Source: Verrucomicrobiaceae bacterium UBA1938 (GTDB lineage: Bacteria; Verrucomicrobiota; Verrucomicrobiia; Verrucomicrobiales; Verrucomicrobiaceae). From it: a stretch of 64,000 nt of DNA. The stretch is from contig DDFC01000008.1 in NCBI GenBank assembly GCA_002336895.1, positions 1 to 64,000 on the forward strand, in the 5' to 3' direction. Below the pieces are notes generated by a model, which saw only the letters and a program-made list of their open reading frames with translations, was not told the DNA's origin and made no database searches. The position numbers and the translations under genes are program-made. How positions within the stretch are numbered: the first letter of the stretch is position 1; every line of letters begins with the position of its first letter. This document shows positions 9,369-18,695 of this stretch, in pieces.

Positions 9369-10637
9369 TCACGGATAGAGCAGGAAGCGCTGCCGCTGGG
9401 AGCGGAAGCTCTGATTGAAGCCCTGCCAGCGTGCCACGATGCTCATGGCCGGTACGCCGCGGCGCAGGTCGCGGTAGAGGGATTCGCTGCCGTACACCTT
9501 GTTAAAGAGGTTCAGCTTGGACCCGCTCATGCGGCCGATCACCTTGCCGCCGGAGAGGCGGTTGATCTCTCCCAGCAGCAGCACATCCAGCGCGGTGATG
9601 TCCGCCGTGGCGCGGGGGGAGATGTTCAGCCGCACCCCGCCAAAGCCGTTCTTGGCATACGGGGAGAAGCTGACGCCGGGGGCGTTCAGGCGCTGGCAGT
9701 ACGCATACAGCGCCTGCGGATTGACCCCGCTGCCGCCCGCGTAGCCAAAGGGGTTCTCCGTGCCGATGCCGATGTCCACCGAGGTCGCCCCGCCCAGGAT
9801 GCCCGTGGCCACATAGTAGAAAGGGGAGGTGGCATGCGGGATATTGGGAGAGGTCTGGTACCAGCGCAGTCCGGTGTCCTGCCACGTCATGCCACGGCTC
9901 CAGCCCTGCATTTTCACCACATCCAGCCGTGGCACCCGCGCCACCCAGCCACGGGAGCAGGCCATCATGGCCACCTCTCCCGCCGTCATGCCGTGCACGT
10001 AGGGCACCGGGATCTGTCCCACAAAGGACTTCCACTGGGACTCCAGCGGCGGCCCTTCCACACGCCAGCCGCCCAGCGGATTGGGCCGGTCCAGCACCAC
10101 AAACTGCTTTCCGCACTCCGCCGCCGCCTCCATGGCCACGATCATGGTGCTGATGTAGGTGTAGCTGCGGCAGCCGATGTCCTGAAGGTCAAACACCAGC
10201 ACATCGATCGGTGCCAGCATCGCAGGCGTGGGCTTGCGCGTGGGGCCGTAGAGGGAGTACACCGTCAGGCCCGTCACATTGTCCCGCCGCGTGCTCACAT
10301 GCAGCCCGGCGCCGATGGTGCCATCGATCCCGTGCTCCGGCGCATACAGCGCCACCAGGTTTCGGCCCAGCCCGCGCTGCATGGCCGTGCGCGTGCGCTC
10401 CCCGCGCCCCGTCATGCTCGTCTGGTTGGTGATCAGACCCACGCGCTTGCCACGGATCAGGTCAAACCCGCGAGACTCCAGCACATCGATCCCCAGCATG
10501 AAGGGGCCCTGCTGCGCCATCGGCTGCGTTTGCGCGTAAGGCCGGGGCTGAAACCCTGTCTGAGGAAGCTCGCATGAAACCATGCAAAGTGATGCGAGGC
10601 TGGAGAAAAGGACAGGAAGCGCACGTCGGAAAAACAT
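9369..10637 (-). CDS. NamZ-like exo-beta-N-acetylmuramidase (DUF1343), exported (422 aa)
   Basis: This is a DUF1343 protein. Characterised NamZ enzymes release MurNAc from the non-reducing end of peptidoglycan fragments, so a cell-wall recycling role in the envelope is likely. Family motifs seen are GKRVGLITNQTS, ALYAPEHGIDGTI, VYSLYGPTRKPTP, VLVFDLQDIGCRSYTYISTM, DRPNPLGG and VPYVHGMTAGE. ATG 10637 gives MFFRRALPVLFSSLASLCMVSC, a lipoprotein-like signal whose lipobox (MVSC) is imperfect; an upstream TTG (10685) is in frame but less likely. The length fits the family. The gene is divergent from the unknown membrane protein at 10794. Confidence 0.9.
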   Translation of the reverse strand: MFFRRALPVLFSSLASLCMVSCELPQTGFQPRPYAQTQPMAQQGPFMLGIDVLESRGFDLIRGKRVGLITNQTSMTGRGERTRTAMQRGLGRNLVALYAPEHGIDGTIGAGLHVSTRRDNVTGLTVYSLYGPTRKPTPAMLAPIDVLVFDLQDIGCRSYTYISTMIVAMEAAAECGKQFVVLDRPNPLGGWRVEGPPLESQWKSFVGQIPVPYVHGMTAGEVAMMACSRGWVARVPRLDVVKMQGWSRGMTWQDTGLRWYQTSPNIPHATSPFYYVATGILGGATSVDIGIGTENPFGYAGGSGVNPQALYAYCQRLNAPGVSFSPYAKNGFGGVRLNISPRATADITALDVLLLGEINRLSGGKVIGRMSGSKLNLFNKVYGSESLYRDLRRGVPAMSIVARWQGFNQSFRSQRQRFLLYP

Positions 10638-10793
10638 GGCCCGAGCATTAGCGGGGAATGCGGGGGCTGCAATGCTGGCTGGCAAAAACGCACTCCATCA
10701 GCCTGCGGGAAAATCAGGGAATCTGCGCGTGCGGATCAGGCATCTCCCTTAATCTGCATTGACTACACCTGCGGGGCGTTTCATCCTCATTCC

Positions 10794-12092
10794 ATGAACT
10801 TGCCCGCGCTGCTCAAGAAACAATGGCTGCTCCTCTTCATGCCTCTGGTGGTCTTTGGCTGGAACATGCTCTACACCTTCTCGCACGTCTCTGCGCCGCA
10901 GCTGCAGCCGGTGAAAAAGGAGGCGGATGCCCAGCGCGTGGTGCGCGTGTATGAGGGGCTGTGCGACATCGATGGCAATGGAGAGTCGAGATCCCCGCTC
11001 GCCGCCCTCATGCTCACCGTCTGGGTGCGGAACTTTGACGGCTGGCTGCACGATCGCATCAAAAACTACCCCAAGACATTCACAGACGGCGGCTACTCCG
11101 CGCAGGAACTGGAAGCCTACTGGAACAAAAACCCGGATACCCGCACGCCGGATGAAAAGGACAAGTTCAACACCTGGATGCGCGACTCCCTGGCCAAGGT
11201 GCGCCTCACCATCGGCTCCGTGGTGTTTGAGACCATGCAGCCCGATCCCGTGCTCAGCACCTCCGTGCAGGTGAAGGCGCAAAACGCCGGAGACTACACC
11301 TGGACGCGGCTGGCCTTCTGCAAGCTGCAGCCGGACGGGGACGAGGCCCTGAAGATGAAGCAGCTCGTGCAGCTCTACGGCTCGGAGTGCAGTGCCCCCA
11401 TCAGCATTTCTTTTCCGTTTTTGAATGCGAAGGAAAAGGAGAACTACGTGACGATGAGCAGCCTCGTGAATGAAGGAGCGCCCACCCAGCGTCAGGATTT
11501 CTCGCTGCCGCTGCGCCCCCGGGTCATGCGCGCGCTCGCATGGTCCGCGCTCTCAGCGGTGCTGCTCTTCCTGGTCAACGTCTCCCTGCAGACCGGCGTG
11601 CTGCGCGAGACGGTGCCAGCCGCCTCCACCGTGATCCCCGACTGGACGGTCAGCCCCTGGAGCACCTCCCGCGTGGTCTTTGCCTGGTGGCTGGCCATCT
11701 GCACCGCCTGCTATCTTTTCCTGTGGGCCATGCAGGGCAGCATGAATGTGCTCTCCGGCTCCGCGCCCCTGCTGCTGGGCATCAATGGCGGCACACTGCT
11801 GGCAGCCACCTGGGTGGCCGACTCCAAGCGCAAAAAAGCGCAGGCTGCCGCTGATGCGGACGGCGCAGACCTCACCCCCATCCCTACGCGTGGCTTTTTG
11901 ACAGACGTCGTCTCCGAAGGCCAGGACGCCGAGGTGTCCAAGCTGCAGATGCTGGTATGGAATGGTGTGCTGGGTGTCGTCTTCATCTGGCAGAGCCTCT
12001 CCAACTGGGAGATGCCCACCTTCAATGAAAACCTAATGACCCTCCTCGGCATCAGCTCCACCGCCTACGTCGGCTACAAGGCGGCCAAGTGA
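10794..12092 (+). CDS. Membrane protein of unknown function (432 aa)
   Basis: I do not recognise a family. There is an N-terminal hydrophobic helix (about residues 10-30, LLLFMPLVVFGWNMLY), a large probably extracytoplasmic domain (about 31-240), then several hydrophobic segments: about 247-265 (ALAWSALSAVLLFLVNVSL), about 298-318 (VVFAWWLAICTACYLFLWAM), about 325-345 and a C-terminal pair about 385-430. The domain between helices 1 and 2 is rich in charged residues without enzyme motifs. A TTGACT hexamer lies about 25 bp upstream of the ATG, but the -10 partner is poor. It is convergent with the secreted protein at 12114, 21 bp apart. Confidence 0.75.
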   Translation: MNLPALLKKQWLLLFMPLVVFGWNMLYTFSHVSAPQLQPVKKEADAQRVVRVYEGLCDIDGNGESRSPLAALMLTVWVRNFDGWLHDRIKNYPKTFTDGGYSAQELEAYWNKNPDTRTPDEKDKFNTWMRDSLAKVRLTIGSVVFETMQPDPVLSTSVQVKAQNAGDYTWTRLAFCKLQPDGDEALKMKQLVQLYGSECSAPISISFPFLNAKEKENYVTMSSLVNEGAPTQRQDFSLPLRPRVMRALAWSALSAVLLFLVNVSLQTGVLRETVPAASTVIPDWTVSPWSTSRVVFAWWLAICTACYLFLWAMQGSMNVLSGSAPLLLGINGGTLLAATWVADSKRKKAQAAADADGADLTPIPTRGFLTDVVSEGQDAEVSKLQMLVWNGVLGVVFIWQSLSNWEMPTFNENLMTLLGISSTAYVGYKAAK

Positions 12093-12113
12093 TCCAAGGC
12101 ACCGCCCTGCAGT

Positions 12114-13151
12114 TCACTTCGCTTTGTCCTGGCCTGGCTCCCATTCGATGGTGTCCAGCGCCTTGATCGCTGCCTGAAAATAGGGGTCTTTCACATCATC
12201 AGCCATGATGGAGATGGTTCCCAGGACATTGGGCAGCGGCGCCACGAAAGCGGAAGCAGACGCCCTCGGCTGCCCCACCTCCACAGGCTTTCCGACCATG
12301 AAGGACTCGGTGTAGGACGCCTGGCAGCCTACTCCTCTTGCCAGCTTGATCTCCTGCAGATTCATCGCCCCCTCCACGGACCGCATGACGGCTTTCTGCT
12401 GGGCATTTTCAGCCGTGCGCCGGATGTCCTCCTGTGTGGCATAGCGCGCGGTGCTGTGGAAAAACGTCATCATCCAGCTCTTGTTGGGATCGCTGGCGGA
12501 GAAAAGAGAAACAGTCCATTGCTCCGGCAGTCCGAGGACTTTGGCGGTGCTCATGTTGCCCACCCACCAGCCCGCAGGGATCTCGATTTGCAGCCTCCCC
12601 AGGGCACCAAAGATGAACTGGCGCCTCCCACCCTTCCACTCAGGGAAGGGGCCGCAGGAAAGCGACTGCGCCAGATGCTTCAGCATGGAGCGGTCTTCGT
12701 CTTTCGCCGCCATGACCGATGCCTGCAGGTGGACCCATTTGCCGCGATAGGCGAGGCAGCTGAGGAGGTTTGCCTGCACAGACTTGTCAGCTTTGCCGGC
12801 ATCGGCGCTCAGGTATTCGATGCACTCGCATCCTGCGGCGCTCCATTGCTGCACACTATCTTGCTGGATCTGCGCATTCTGCCTGGCCTGAGCCCACACA
12901 TGATCGCGGCAGGCCACGCTGTCTCCTCCTGTCTCAGCAGGAGGCTCCACCATCGCCACGAGGCTGAAACGCCCATCGCTGCAGCGGTACTCCAGCCCCT
13001 GCTCATTCGGCAGCAGGTTCTCCATCGCAGGCATCGGGCTGTCAAAAGTGATCTGCCACCCCTGGCCTGCGACGGGTATGATCAGAGGCGCGGCATGCGA
13101 CGCAGCAGCGCCGAGAAAACCGATCAGCAAGGCTGTGATCCCACGGCGCAT
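12114..13151 (-). CDS. Secreted protein of unknown function (345 aa)
   Basis: The N-terminus MRRGITALLIGFLGAAASHA-AP is a good Sec signal peptide with an A-x-A cleavage site. The mature part has many cysteines (for example YRCSDG, VACRDH, GCECIEY, LSCLAY, LSCGPF), compatible with disulfides in the periplasm. No known domain was recognised. It starts 16 bp after the fdsA stop on the same strand, so it may be the last gene of the formate dehydrogenase transcript, though an exported partner for a cytoplasmic dehydrogenase is not expected. It may be transcribed with the operon by proximity only. Confidence 0.75.
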   Translation of the reverse strand: MRRGITALLIGFLGAAASHAAPLIIPVAGQGWQITFDSPMPAMENLLPNEQGLEYRCSDGRFSLVAMVEPPAETGGDSVACRDHVWAQARQNAQIQQDSVQQWSAAGCECIEYLSADAGKADKSVQANLLSCLAYRGKWVHLQASVMAAKDEDRSMLKHLAQSLSCGPFPEWKGGRRQFIFGALGRLQIEIPAGWWVGNMSTAKVLGLPEQWTVSLFSASDPNKSWMMTFFHSTARYATQEDIRRTAENAQQKAVMRSVEGAMNLQEIKLARGVGCQASYTESFMVGKPVEVGQPRASASAFVAPLPNVLGTISIMADDVKDPYFQAAIKALDTIEWEPGQDKAK

Positions 13152-13167
13152 ACGTTCATGTCATGGG

Positions 13168-15927
13168 TCACACCATCTCCATCATCCGCTTTTTCTTTGG
13201 CTTGCCTGCGCGCACCAGCTCCACGTCAGCGGCCACGACTTTGTATTCGGGGCAGAGCGTGTCGCCATCGCAGCCCTGGCCGGTGACGTTGTTCACCATG
13301 GCGTCGGGGAAGTGGAAGGTGGTGTAGAGGATGCCGGGCTTGACCTCATCCGTCACACGGGCCTCCAGCTCCACCTCGCCACGTGCGCTGAAGAGGCGCA
13401 CGATGTCGCCGCTGCGGATGCCTTTGCGCTGGGCGTCGGCGGGATTGAGGGAGAGGAAGTCCTGTCCCACGATCTCGCTGTTGCCGGTGCGGCGTGTCAT
13501 GGTGCCGCAGTTGTAATGCTCAAGAATGCGCCCCGTGGTGAGGATGAAGGGGAACTCGTCACGATGCGTCTCCAGCTCGGTGGATTCCTTCCACGAGAAG
13601 AAGTGGAAGTGCCCCTTGCCACGGGTGAACTGCTCCTGGTGCATGATCTGTGTGTCCACGCCGCCTTCTTTGACGGGCCACTGCAGGCCGTTCTCGCCCA
13701 GGTTTTCCCAGGTGATGCCTTTGAAGAAGGGTACGATCTGCGCCACCTCCGCCAGCACGCCATCCGGAGTGTAGTCCGGCTGGGCCACACCAAAGCGCTG
13801 CAGCACCTCGCAGAGGATCTGGCCGTCGGGCTTGGTGCCAGCGAGCGGCTTGACGGTGGCGTTCACACGCTGCACGCGGCGCTCGGCATTCGTAAAGGTG
13901 CCGCTCTTTTCCAGGAAGGAGGAGGCGGGGAGGATGACGTCCGCATACTTGGCGGTCTCCGTCATGAAGATCTCCTGCACCACGAGGAATTCCAGGCTCT
14001 CCATGGCATGGCGTACGTGGTGGGCGTCGGGGTCGGTCTGCACCACGTCTTCGCCCATGAGCCAGAGGGCCTTCAGCTTGCCCTCGATGGCGGCGTCAAA
14101 CATCTGCGGGATCTTCCAGCCGGGCTCGGTGGGCGTGGGCACGCCGTAGAAGTCGGCGTAACGCTGCTGCACCTGCGGATCGGCCATTTCGTAATAGCCT
14201 GCGCCTTGATGCGGCTGGCAGCCCATGTCTGCGGCACCCTGCACGTTGTTCTGACCGCGCAGCGGGTTCACACCCACGCCGGGGCGGCCGATGTTGCCGG
14301 TCATCATGGCCAGATTGGAGATGAGCATGACGGTCTTGGCACCCTGCTGGTGCTCGGTGACGCCCAAGCCGTGGAAGCTCATCGCGGCTTCTGCAGAGGC
14401 GTACTCGATGGCGGCTGCACGAACGAGGTCGATGCTGACGCCGGTGATCTTTTCCAGCTCGGCGAGATCCAGCGCGCGCAGGCCGGACTCAAACTCCTCC
14501 CAGTTCTCGCAGCGCTTTTTGATGAACTCGGTTTTCACCAGACCGGCATCGAGGATGCAGCGGGCAAACATGTTCAGCAGCGCCACGTTGGTGCCGGGGC
14601 GGAGCTGCAGGTGATGCTTGGCATAGGGCACCAGCTCAATCTTGCGCGGATCGATCACGATGAGCGGCGTGCCCTTCATGATGTGCTGCTTCAGGCGTGC
14701 GCCTGTCACCGGGTGGCCTTCTGTGGGATTGGCACCGATGACCATGATGCAGCGTGTGTGTTCGATGTCCTCGTAGGAGTTGGTGGCAGCCCCGGTGCCA
14801 AAGCTCTTCTGCATGCCCCAGGCGGTGGGCGAGTGGCAGACGCGGGCGCAGCAGTCGATGTTGTTGGTGCCCATCACATTGCGGATGAACTTCTGCATGA
14901 GGTAGTTTTCCTCATTGGTGCAGCGCGCGGAGGAGATGCCTGCCACGGACTGGCCGCCGTGATCCGCCTTGATGCGGGTCAGGTTGGCGAAGATGTGGTC
15001 GTAGGCCTCCTGCCAGGTGGCTTCCTTGAACTGGCCGTCCGGCTGCTTGATCAGCGGCGTGCGCAGACGGTCCTTGTGGTTGTAGAACTTGAAGGCAAAG
15101 CGGCCCTTGAGGCAGGTATGCGCATGGTTCACCTCCGCGTCCACAGGAGCCTGGATGCTGAGCACCTGGTCGCCCTTGGTCGCCACGTTGAGATTGCAGC
15201 CCACACCGCAGTAGGTGCAGATGGTGCGGGTCTTCTTCGTCGCTTCGATGGACTTGGAGAAAAACACATCGCTGATGGCCGAGGTTGGGCAGGCCTGGGA
15301 GCAGGCACCGCAGGACACGCACTCGGAGTCGGCAAAGGACTGGTCCAGCCCCTTGATGATCTTGGCATTGAAGCCACGGCCATGCATGGAGAGCACGTGC
15401 TGGCCCTGAATCTCATCGCAGGCACGCACGCAGCGGGCGCAGTTGATGCACTTGGAGAGCTCCGACGTCATGTAGGCGTGGGAGAGGTCCTTCTTGCGGT
15501 CCAGGTGATTGGCACCTGCCGGATAGCGCACCTTGCGGATGCCCACCTTGGCCGCCACGGTCTGCAGTTCGCAGTTGCCGCTCACCTCGCAGGTCAGGCA
15601 GTCCAGCGGGTGGTCAGTGAGCACGAGTTCGACGATATTCTTGCGCAGCTTCCGCACCTTCTGCGATTCGGTGAAGACATGCATGCCCGCCGTCAGCGGT
15701 GTGTGGCAGGAGGCCACCACGCGGCGCGGCCCGTCTGCCTGCAAAGCCACTTCCACGGAGCAGACGCGGCAGGCACCGTAAGGATCGAGCTGCGGTGCAT
15801 CACAAAGCGTGGGCACATGCCCGCGCCCGCGATGGCGGTCGATGAAATTCAGCAGCGTGTCGCCTTCATTGAACTGATAGGCATCGCCGTCAATGAATGC
15901 AGTGAGGGTGGAAAGATCCTTGACCAT
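13168..15927 (-). CDS. fdsA: NAD-dependent formate dehydrogenase, molybdopterin-containing alpha subunit (919 aa)
   Basis: This subunit oxidises formate to CO2 at a bis-MGD Mo/W centre in the cytoplasm and passes electrons to the partner FdsB. Iron-sulfur sites can be read in order: an N-terminal ferredoxin-type 2Fe-2S (Cys42, 53, 56, 74); a His-Cys 4Fe-4S (His106, Cys110, 113, 119); two 4Fe-4S clusters (Cys160/163/166/170 and Cys203/206/209/213); and the cluster before the Mo domain (Cys237/240/244/272). The metal ligand is Cys364 in ARVCHSPT, followed by His365, so this is a cysteine not a selenocysteine enzyme. The C-terminal molydopterin-binding domain is present (TTGRILEHYNCGTMTRR). Length and order match FdsA/FdhF of soluble NAD-linked enzymes. 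It starts 28 bp after the fdsB stop, suggesting one operon. No fdhD chaperone gene is next to it. Confidence 0.93.
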   Translation of the reverse strand: MVKDLSTLTAFIDGDAYQFNEGDTLLNFIDRHRGRGHVPTLCDAPQLDPYGACRVCSVEVALQADGPRRVVASCHTPLTAGMHVFTESQKVRKLRKNIVELVLTDHPLDCLTCEVSGNCELQTVAAKVGIRKVRYPAGANHLDRKKDLSHAYMTSELSKCINCARCVRACDEIQGQHVLSMHGRGFNAKIIKGLDQSFADSECVSCGACSQACPTSAISDVFFSKSIEATKKTRTICTYCGVGCNLNVATKGDQVLSIQAPVDAEVNHAHTCLKGRFAFKFYNHKDRLRTPLIKQPDGQFKEATWQEAYDHIFANLTRIKADHGGQSVAGISSARCTNEENYLMQKFIRNVMGTNNIDCCARVCHSPTAWGMQKSFGTGAATNSYEDIEHTRCIMVIGANPTEGHPVTGARLKQHIMKGTPLIVIDPRKIELVPYAKHHLQLRPGTNVALLNMFARCILDAGLVKTEFIKKRCENWEEFESGLRALDLAELEKITGVSIDLVRAAAIEYASAEAAMSFHGLGVTEHQQGAKTVMLISNLAMMTGNIGRPGVGVNPLRGQNNVQGAADMGCQPHQGAGYYEMADPQVQQRYADFYGVPTPTEPGWKIPQMFDAAIEGKLKALWLMGEDVVQTDPDAHHVRHAMESLEFLVVQEIFMTETAKYADVILPASSFLEKSGTFTNAERRVQRVNATVKPLAGTKPDGQILCEVLQRFGVAQPDYTPDGVLAEVAQIVPFFKGITWENLGENGLQWPVKEGGVDTQIMHQEQFTRGKGHFHFFSWKESTELETHRDEFPFILTTGRILEHYNCGTMTRRTGNSEIVGQDFLSLNPADAQRKGIRSGDIVRLFSARGEVELEARVTDEVKPGILYTTFHFPDAMVNNVTGQGCDGDTLCPEYKVVAADVELVRAGKPKKKRMMEMV

Positions 15928-15955
15928 AAAGTGCGCGCGTTAAGGTGGATTTTGT

Positions 15956-17620
15956 CTAGTCTTGGAAATAGGATTTCAGCTCCTCCCCGAAATGCTGCAG
16001 CGCATTCTTGATGGGCAGGGGCACACCGCCGCCGAGAGCGCAGAGGCTGGTCTGCTCCATGGTGTCGAGGAGGTCGGTGATGAGTTCGCGGTCGATCTTG
16101 AAGCTGCTGTCGGTGCGGGCTTTGGCAATGAGCTCCTTGCCACGTGTGCTGCCGAGTCGGCAGGGGAAGCACTTGCCGCAGCTCTCGTCCGCCGTGAACT
16201 GTAAGAGGTGCTGGATGTACTCGATCATGGGCATCGACTCCGGGATGCTGACGATGCCGGCGTGGCCTTTCATGAAGCCACCGTATTTGAAGGATTCGAA
16301 ATCCATCGTGAGATTGCCCACATGGCTCATCGGCACGATGCCGCCCAGCGGGCCTCCGATCTGGAGGGCCTTGACCTTGGTTTTGAAACCGCCGGCGAGG
16401 TCGATGATCGTCTGCAGCGGCGTGCCCATGGCCACTTCGTAGATGCCGGGACGCACAAAGTAGGAGTCGAGCGAAACCAGCTTGGGGCCGGTGGACTGCG
16501 GGGTGCCGATTTTGGCGTAGCCTTTGCCGCCGAGGGTGAGGATGGCGTGGATGTTGGCCAGGGTCTCCACGTTGTTGACGATGGTGGGCTTGCGGAAGAG
16601 GCCTTCGATGGTGGGGAACGGCGGCCGGGTGCGGACCTCGGGGCGCTGGCCTTCGATGCTGGCCAGCAGTGCAGTCTCCTCCCCGCAGATGTAGGCTCCG
16701 GCCCCCTTGATGGTCTTGAGCATGAAGTTGAAGCCGGTGCCGAGGATGTTCTTCCCCAGCAGACCCGCCGAGCGCAGGTCTTCGATGGCTTCGTTCACGA
16801 TGGTGATGGAGTCCGGATACTCGGCACGGATGTAGAGGATGCCCGTTTCGGCCCCGGCATACCAGCCCGCCACCATCATGCCCAGCAGCACGCTGTGCGG
16901 CTGCTTTTCCATGAGGTATTTGTCGATGTAGGCACCGGGGTCGCCCTCATCCGCATTGCAGACGATGTACTTCACTGGGCCGGAGGCAGCGCGGCAGCTC
17001 GCCCATTTGAAATGCATCGGGAAGCCCGCGCCGCCACGGCCGCGCAGGCCGCTGTCCTTGAGTTCGGCACCGAGGGCATCGCGATCTCCCGTGGCGATGA
17101 GTTTTTTAAACGGCTCGTAGTAGGTGTCGATGCCCGGAAACTCAGCAGTGAGAATGGCGGGCTGCAGGTGGGACACGACGGCGTAGCGGTCTCCGGAGTC
17201 GCCCGTGCCGGTCTTGACCAGATCAGCCACGGCGGCATCGCTCTGGCCGGAGTAGTTTTTTCCCTGATACTGGAAGGCGCCGCCCTCGTGGCAGCGGCCG
17301 AGGCAGCAGATGTGGCCGATCTCCTCGGGCTTGAAGTGGGACTCCAGCGTGTGGTGCAGCTTGTCCTGGGTGCCGGCGCAGAGGCAGGCGCTGCCGTTGC
17401 AGAGGAAGACTTTCTTGCCCTCGTTTTCCTTTTTGAGGAAGTCGTAGAAGCTCACTGCACCGAGGGTGATGGCGTCTCCAAACAGGTGATCCTGCCCCAT
17501 CTGGTGCACGAGGTCGTTTTTCTCAGCGGTGCCTGCCTTGTCGGCGGCATCGACCATGCGTTCAAAGACGTTTTTTTCGACACCTTTGCGGAATGAGAGG
17601 GCGCTGAGATTTTTGGACAT
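15956..17620 (-). CDS. fdsB: Formate dehydrogenase NADH-reducing subunit, NuoE/NuoF-type fusion (554 aa)
   Basis: This is the diaphorase subunit that passes electrons from FdsA to NAD+. The N-terminal part holds a short thioredoxin-like 2Fe-2S domain with ligands Cys74, Cys79, Cys106 and Cys110 (C-x4-C and C-x3-C, as in NuoE/FdsG). The rest is a complete NuoF-type module: GLRGRGGAGFP (FMN/NADH site), YIVCNADEGDPGAYIDK, GAGAYICGEETALLASIEG, and the 4Fe-4S site ESCGKCFPCR ... SLCALG. Many bacteria encode FdsG and FdsB as separate proteins, so this is a fused form, with FdsG reduced to its cluster-binding half. It is the first gene of the fdsB-fdsA unit; a 250-bp divergent spacer precedes it. 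Confidence 0.92.
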   Translation of the reverse strand: MSKNLSALSFRKGVEKNVFERMVDAADKAGTAEKNDLVHQMGQDHLFGDAITLGAVSFYDFLKKENEGKKVFLCNGSACLCAGTQDKLHHTLESHFKPEEIGHICCLGRCHEGGAFQYQGKNYSGQSDAAVADLVKTGTGDSGDRYAVVSHLQPAILTAEFPGIDTYYEPFKKLIATGDRDALGAELKDSGLRGRGGAGFPMHFKWASCRAASGPVKYIVCNADEGDPGAYIDKYLMEKQPHSVLLGMMVAGWYAGAETGILYIRAEYPDSITIVNEAIEDLRSAGLLGKNILGTGFNFMLKTIKGAGAYICGEETALLASIEGQRPEVRTRPPFPTIEGLFRKPTIVNNVETLANIHAILTLGGKGYAKIGTPQSTGPKLVSLDSYFVRPGIYEVAMGTPLQTIIDLAGGFKTKVKALQIGGPLGGIVPMSHVGNLTMDFESFKYGGFMKGHAGIVSIPESMPMIEYIQHLLQFTADESCGKCFPCRLGSTRGKELIAKARTDSSFKIDRELITDLLDTMEQTSLCALGGGVPLPIKNALQHFGEELKSYFQD

Positions 17621-17870
17621 GCAGTTGGGTTGGCAAGATTAACGATCAAATCCTGCGTATGCATGCGCAAAATGAGGGGGGTGAAGGAAAAAGCGGGATG
17701 AAACAAAGCCGCCGCCCTGCCGACGAACGCGCCCCCCCTCCCTGTGCCCATGCTTCCTAGGGCGGGGCTTCAGCTGCGTTCCCACAAGCCCATCCGTGTG
17801 GCGGAAAACTAAAGGCGGCAGGCCCATTGTATGGATTGCCTTTGGCTGCGAGCCCGTTATTCTGAAAGCC
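17621..17870. other. Divergent promoter region between fdsB and the GNAT gene
   Basis: This spacer must carry start signals for fdsB (minus) and the acetyltransferase (plus). It contains an imperfect palindrome around 17657-17672 (TGCGTATGCATGCGCA). No confident sigma-70 pair was found. Confidence 0.3.
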
Positions 17871-18344
17871 ATGCCTGAAGCTGACACCGAACCCCGCATC
17901 GAATCCGCCACCATCGAAGACCTCCCCCAGCTGGTGGAGCTGCTGATGGCGCTATTCAGCGAGGAGGAGGATTTCAAGCCGGACCGCTCCAAGCAGGAGC
18001 ACGGGCTCCGGCTCATTCTGGAGCAGCCAAACCGCGGGCGCATTTTTGTTCTGCGCACCGACCACAAGGTCATCGGCATGATCAATCTGCTCTTCACCAT
18101 CAGCACCGCCGAGGGTGGGCTGGTGCTCATCATGGAGGACGTGATCGTGCATCCGGAGCACCGCCGCCAGGGCTACGGCGGGCGGCTGCTGGAGCACGCC
18201 ATCGAGTTTGCCCGGGAGAAGCGCTTCCGCCGCATCACCCTGCTGACGGACCGCATCAGCGCGGACTCGCAGTCTTTCTTCCAGCAGCATGGGTTCCAGT
18301 TCTCCAAGATGATCCCCATGAGGCTGGTTTTTAACGAAAACTGA
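17871..18344 (+). CDS. GNAT-family N-acetyltransferase (157 aa)
   Basis: This is a small single-domain acetyl-CoA-dependent acetyltransferase. The start MPEADTEPRIESATIEDLPQL begins the first GNAT strand; ATG 17871 is preferred over in-frame ATG 17796, which adds 25 residues without family character. Motif A is seen in DVIVHPEHRRQGYGGRLLEHAIEFA, with the Arg/Gln-x-x-Gly-x-Gly/Ala acetyl-CoA pyrophosphate loop (RRQGYGG), and motif B in the FFQQHGFQ segment. The substrate is unknown. It is followed 19 bp later by the small membrane protein gene, possibly co-transcribed. Confidence 0.88.
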   Translation: MPEADTEPRIESATIEDLPQLVELLMALFSEEEDFKPDRSKQEHGLRLILEQPNRGRIFVLRTDHKVIGMINLLFTISTAEGGLVLIMEDVIVHPEHRRQGYGGRLLEHAIEFAREKRFRRITLLTDRISADSQSFFQQHGFQFSKMIPMRLVFNEN

Positions 18345-18363
18345 CGCTTGCAGCCCACCCTTC

Positions 18364-18678
18364 ATGCACTCGTTCAATCCCTTCTTTATCCAGCCCGATG
18401 GCGGCACCATGAAGATACCCAGGGAGTGGGCGGAGGCCTCGGACTGGTTTGTGCTCTTCACCTTGGGCACACTTTTCTTTTTGCTGGGGGCCTTTGCCAT
18501 GTGGGCCTGGCTGATCTGGCGGCGTACGACCAAGCCTGAGCCGCACATGCAGCTGCTGATGGAGCTGGAGGAAGAGGAAACTGCGGCTGCGGCACGGCAG
18601 CAGGCATCCACTCAGGAGCCTGAGACTCGCGCGCCATGGGAGCAGTCGCCTGACTGGTGGAAGAAAGCGGACTCCTGA
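18364..18678 (+). CDS. Small single-pass membrane protein (104 aa)
   Basis: The protein has one strong hydrophobic helix (about residues 29-51, FVLFTLGTLFFLLGAFAMWAWLI) followed by RR and an acidic, Gln/Ala/Glu-rich cytoplasmic tail. No family was recognised. An in-frame ATG at 18409 (MKIPREW) is an alternative start. It lies between the GNAT gene and the PrsW-like protease gene with gaps of 19 and 17 bp, so it is probably co-transcribed with the protease and could be a partner or substrate of it; that link rests on position only. Confidence 0.7.
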   Translation: MHSFNPFFIQPDGGTMKIPREWAEASDWFVLFTLGTLFFLLGAFAMWAWLIWRRTTKPEPHMQLLMELEEEETAAAARQQASTQEPETRAPWEQSPDWWKKADS

Positions 18679-18695
18679 GCTCCGCACCCTGCCGC

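Noticed and set aside
12087..12119. AAGTGA / TCACTT inverted repeat between two convergent genes
   Set aside because: The arms are only the Lys-stop codons of the two genes; 6 bp over a long loop is not a convincing terminator.
13048..16011. 987-codon plus-strand frame antisense to the formate dehydrogenase gene
   Set aside because: It is His/Gly/Ala-rich nonsense produced by the GC-biased codons of fdsA; fdsA has full motif support.
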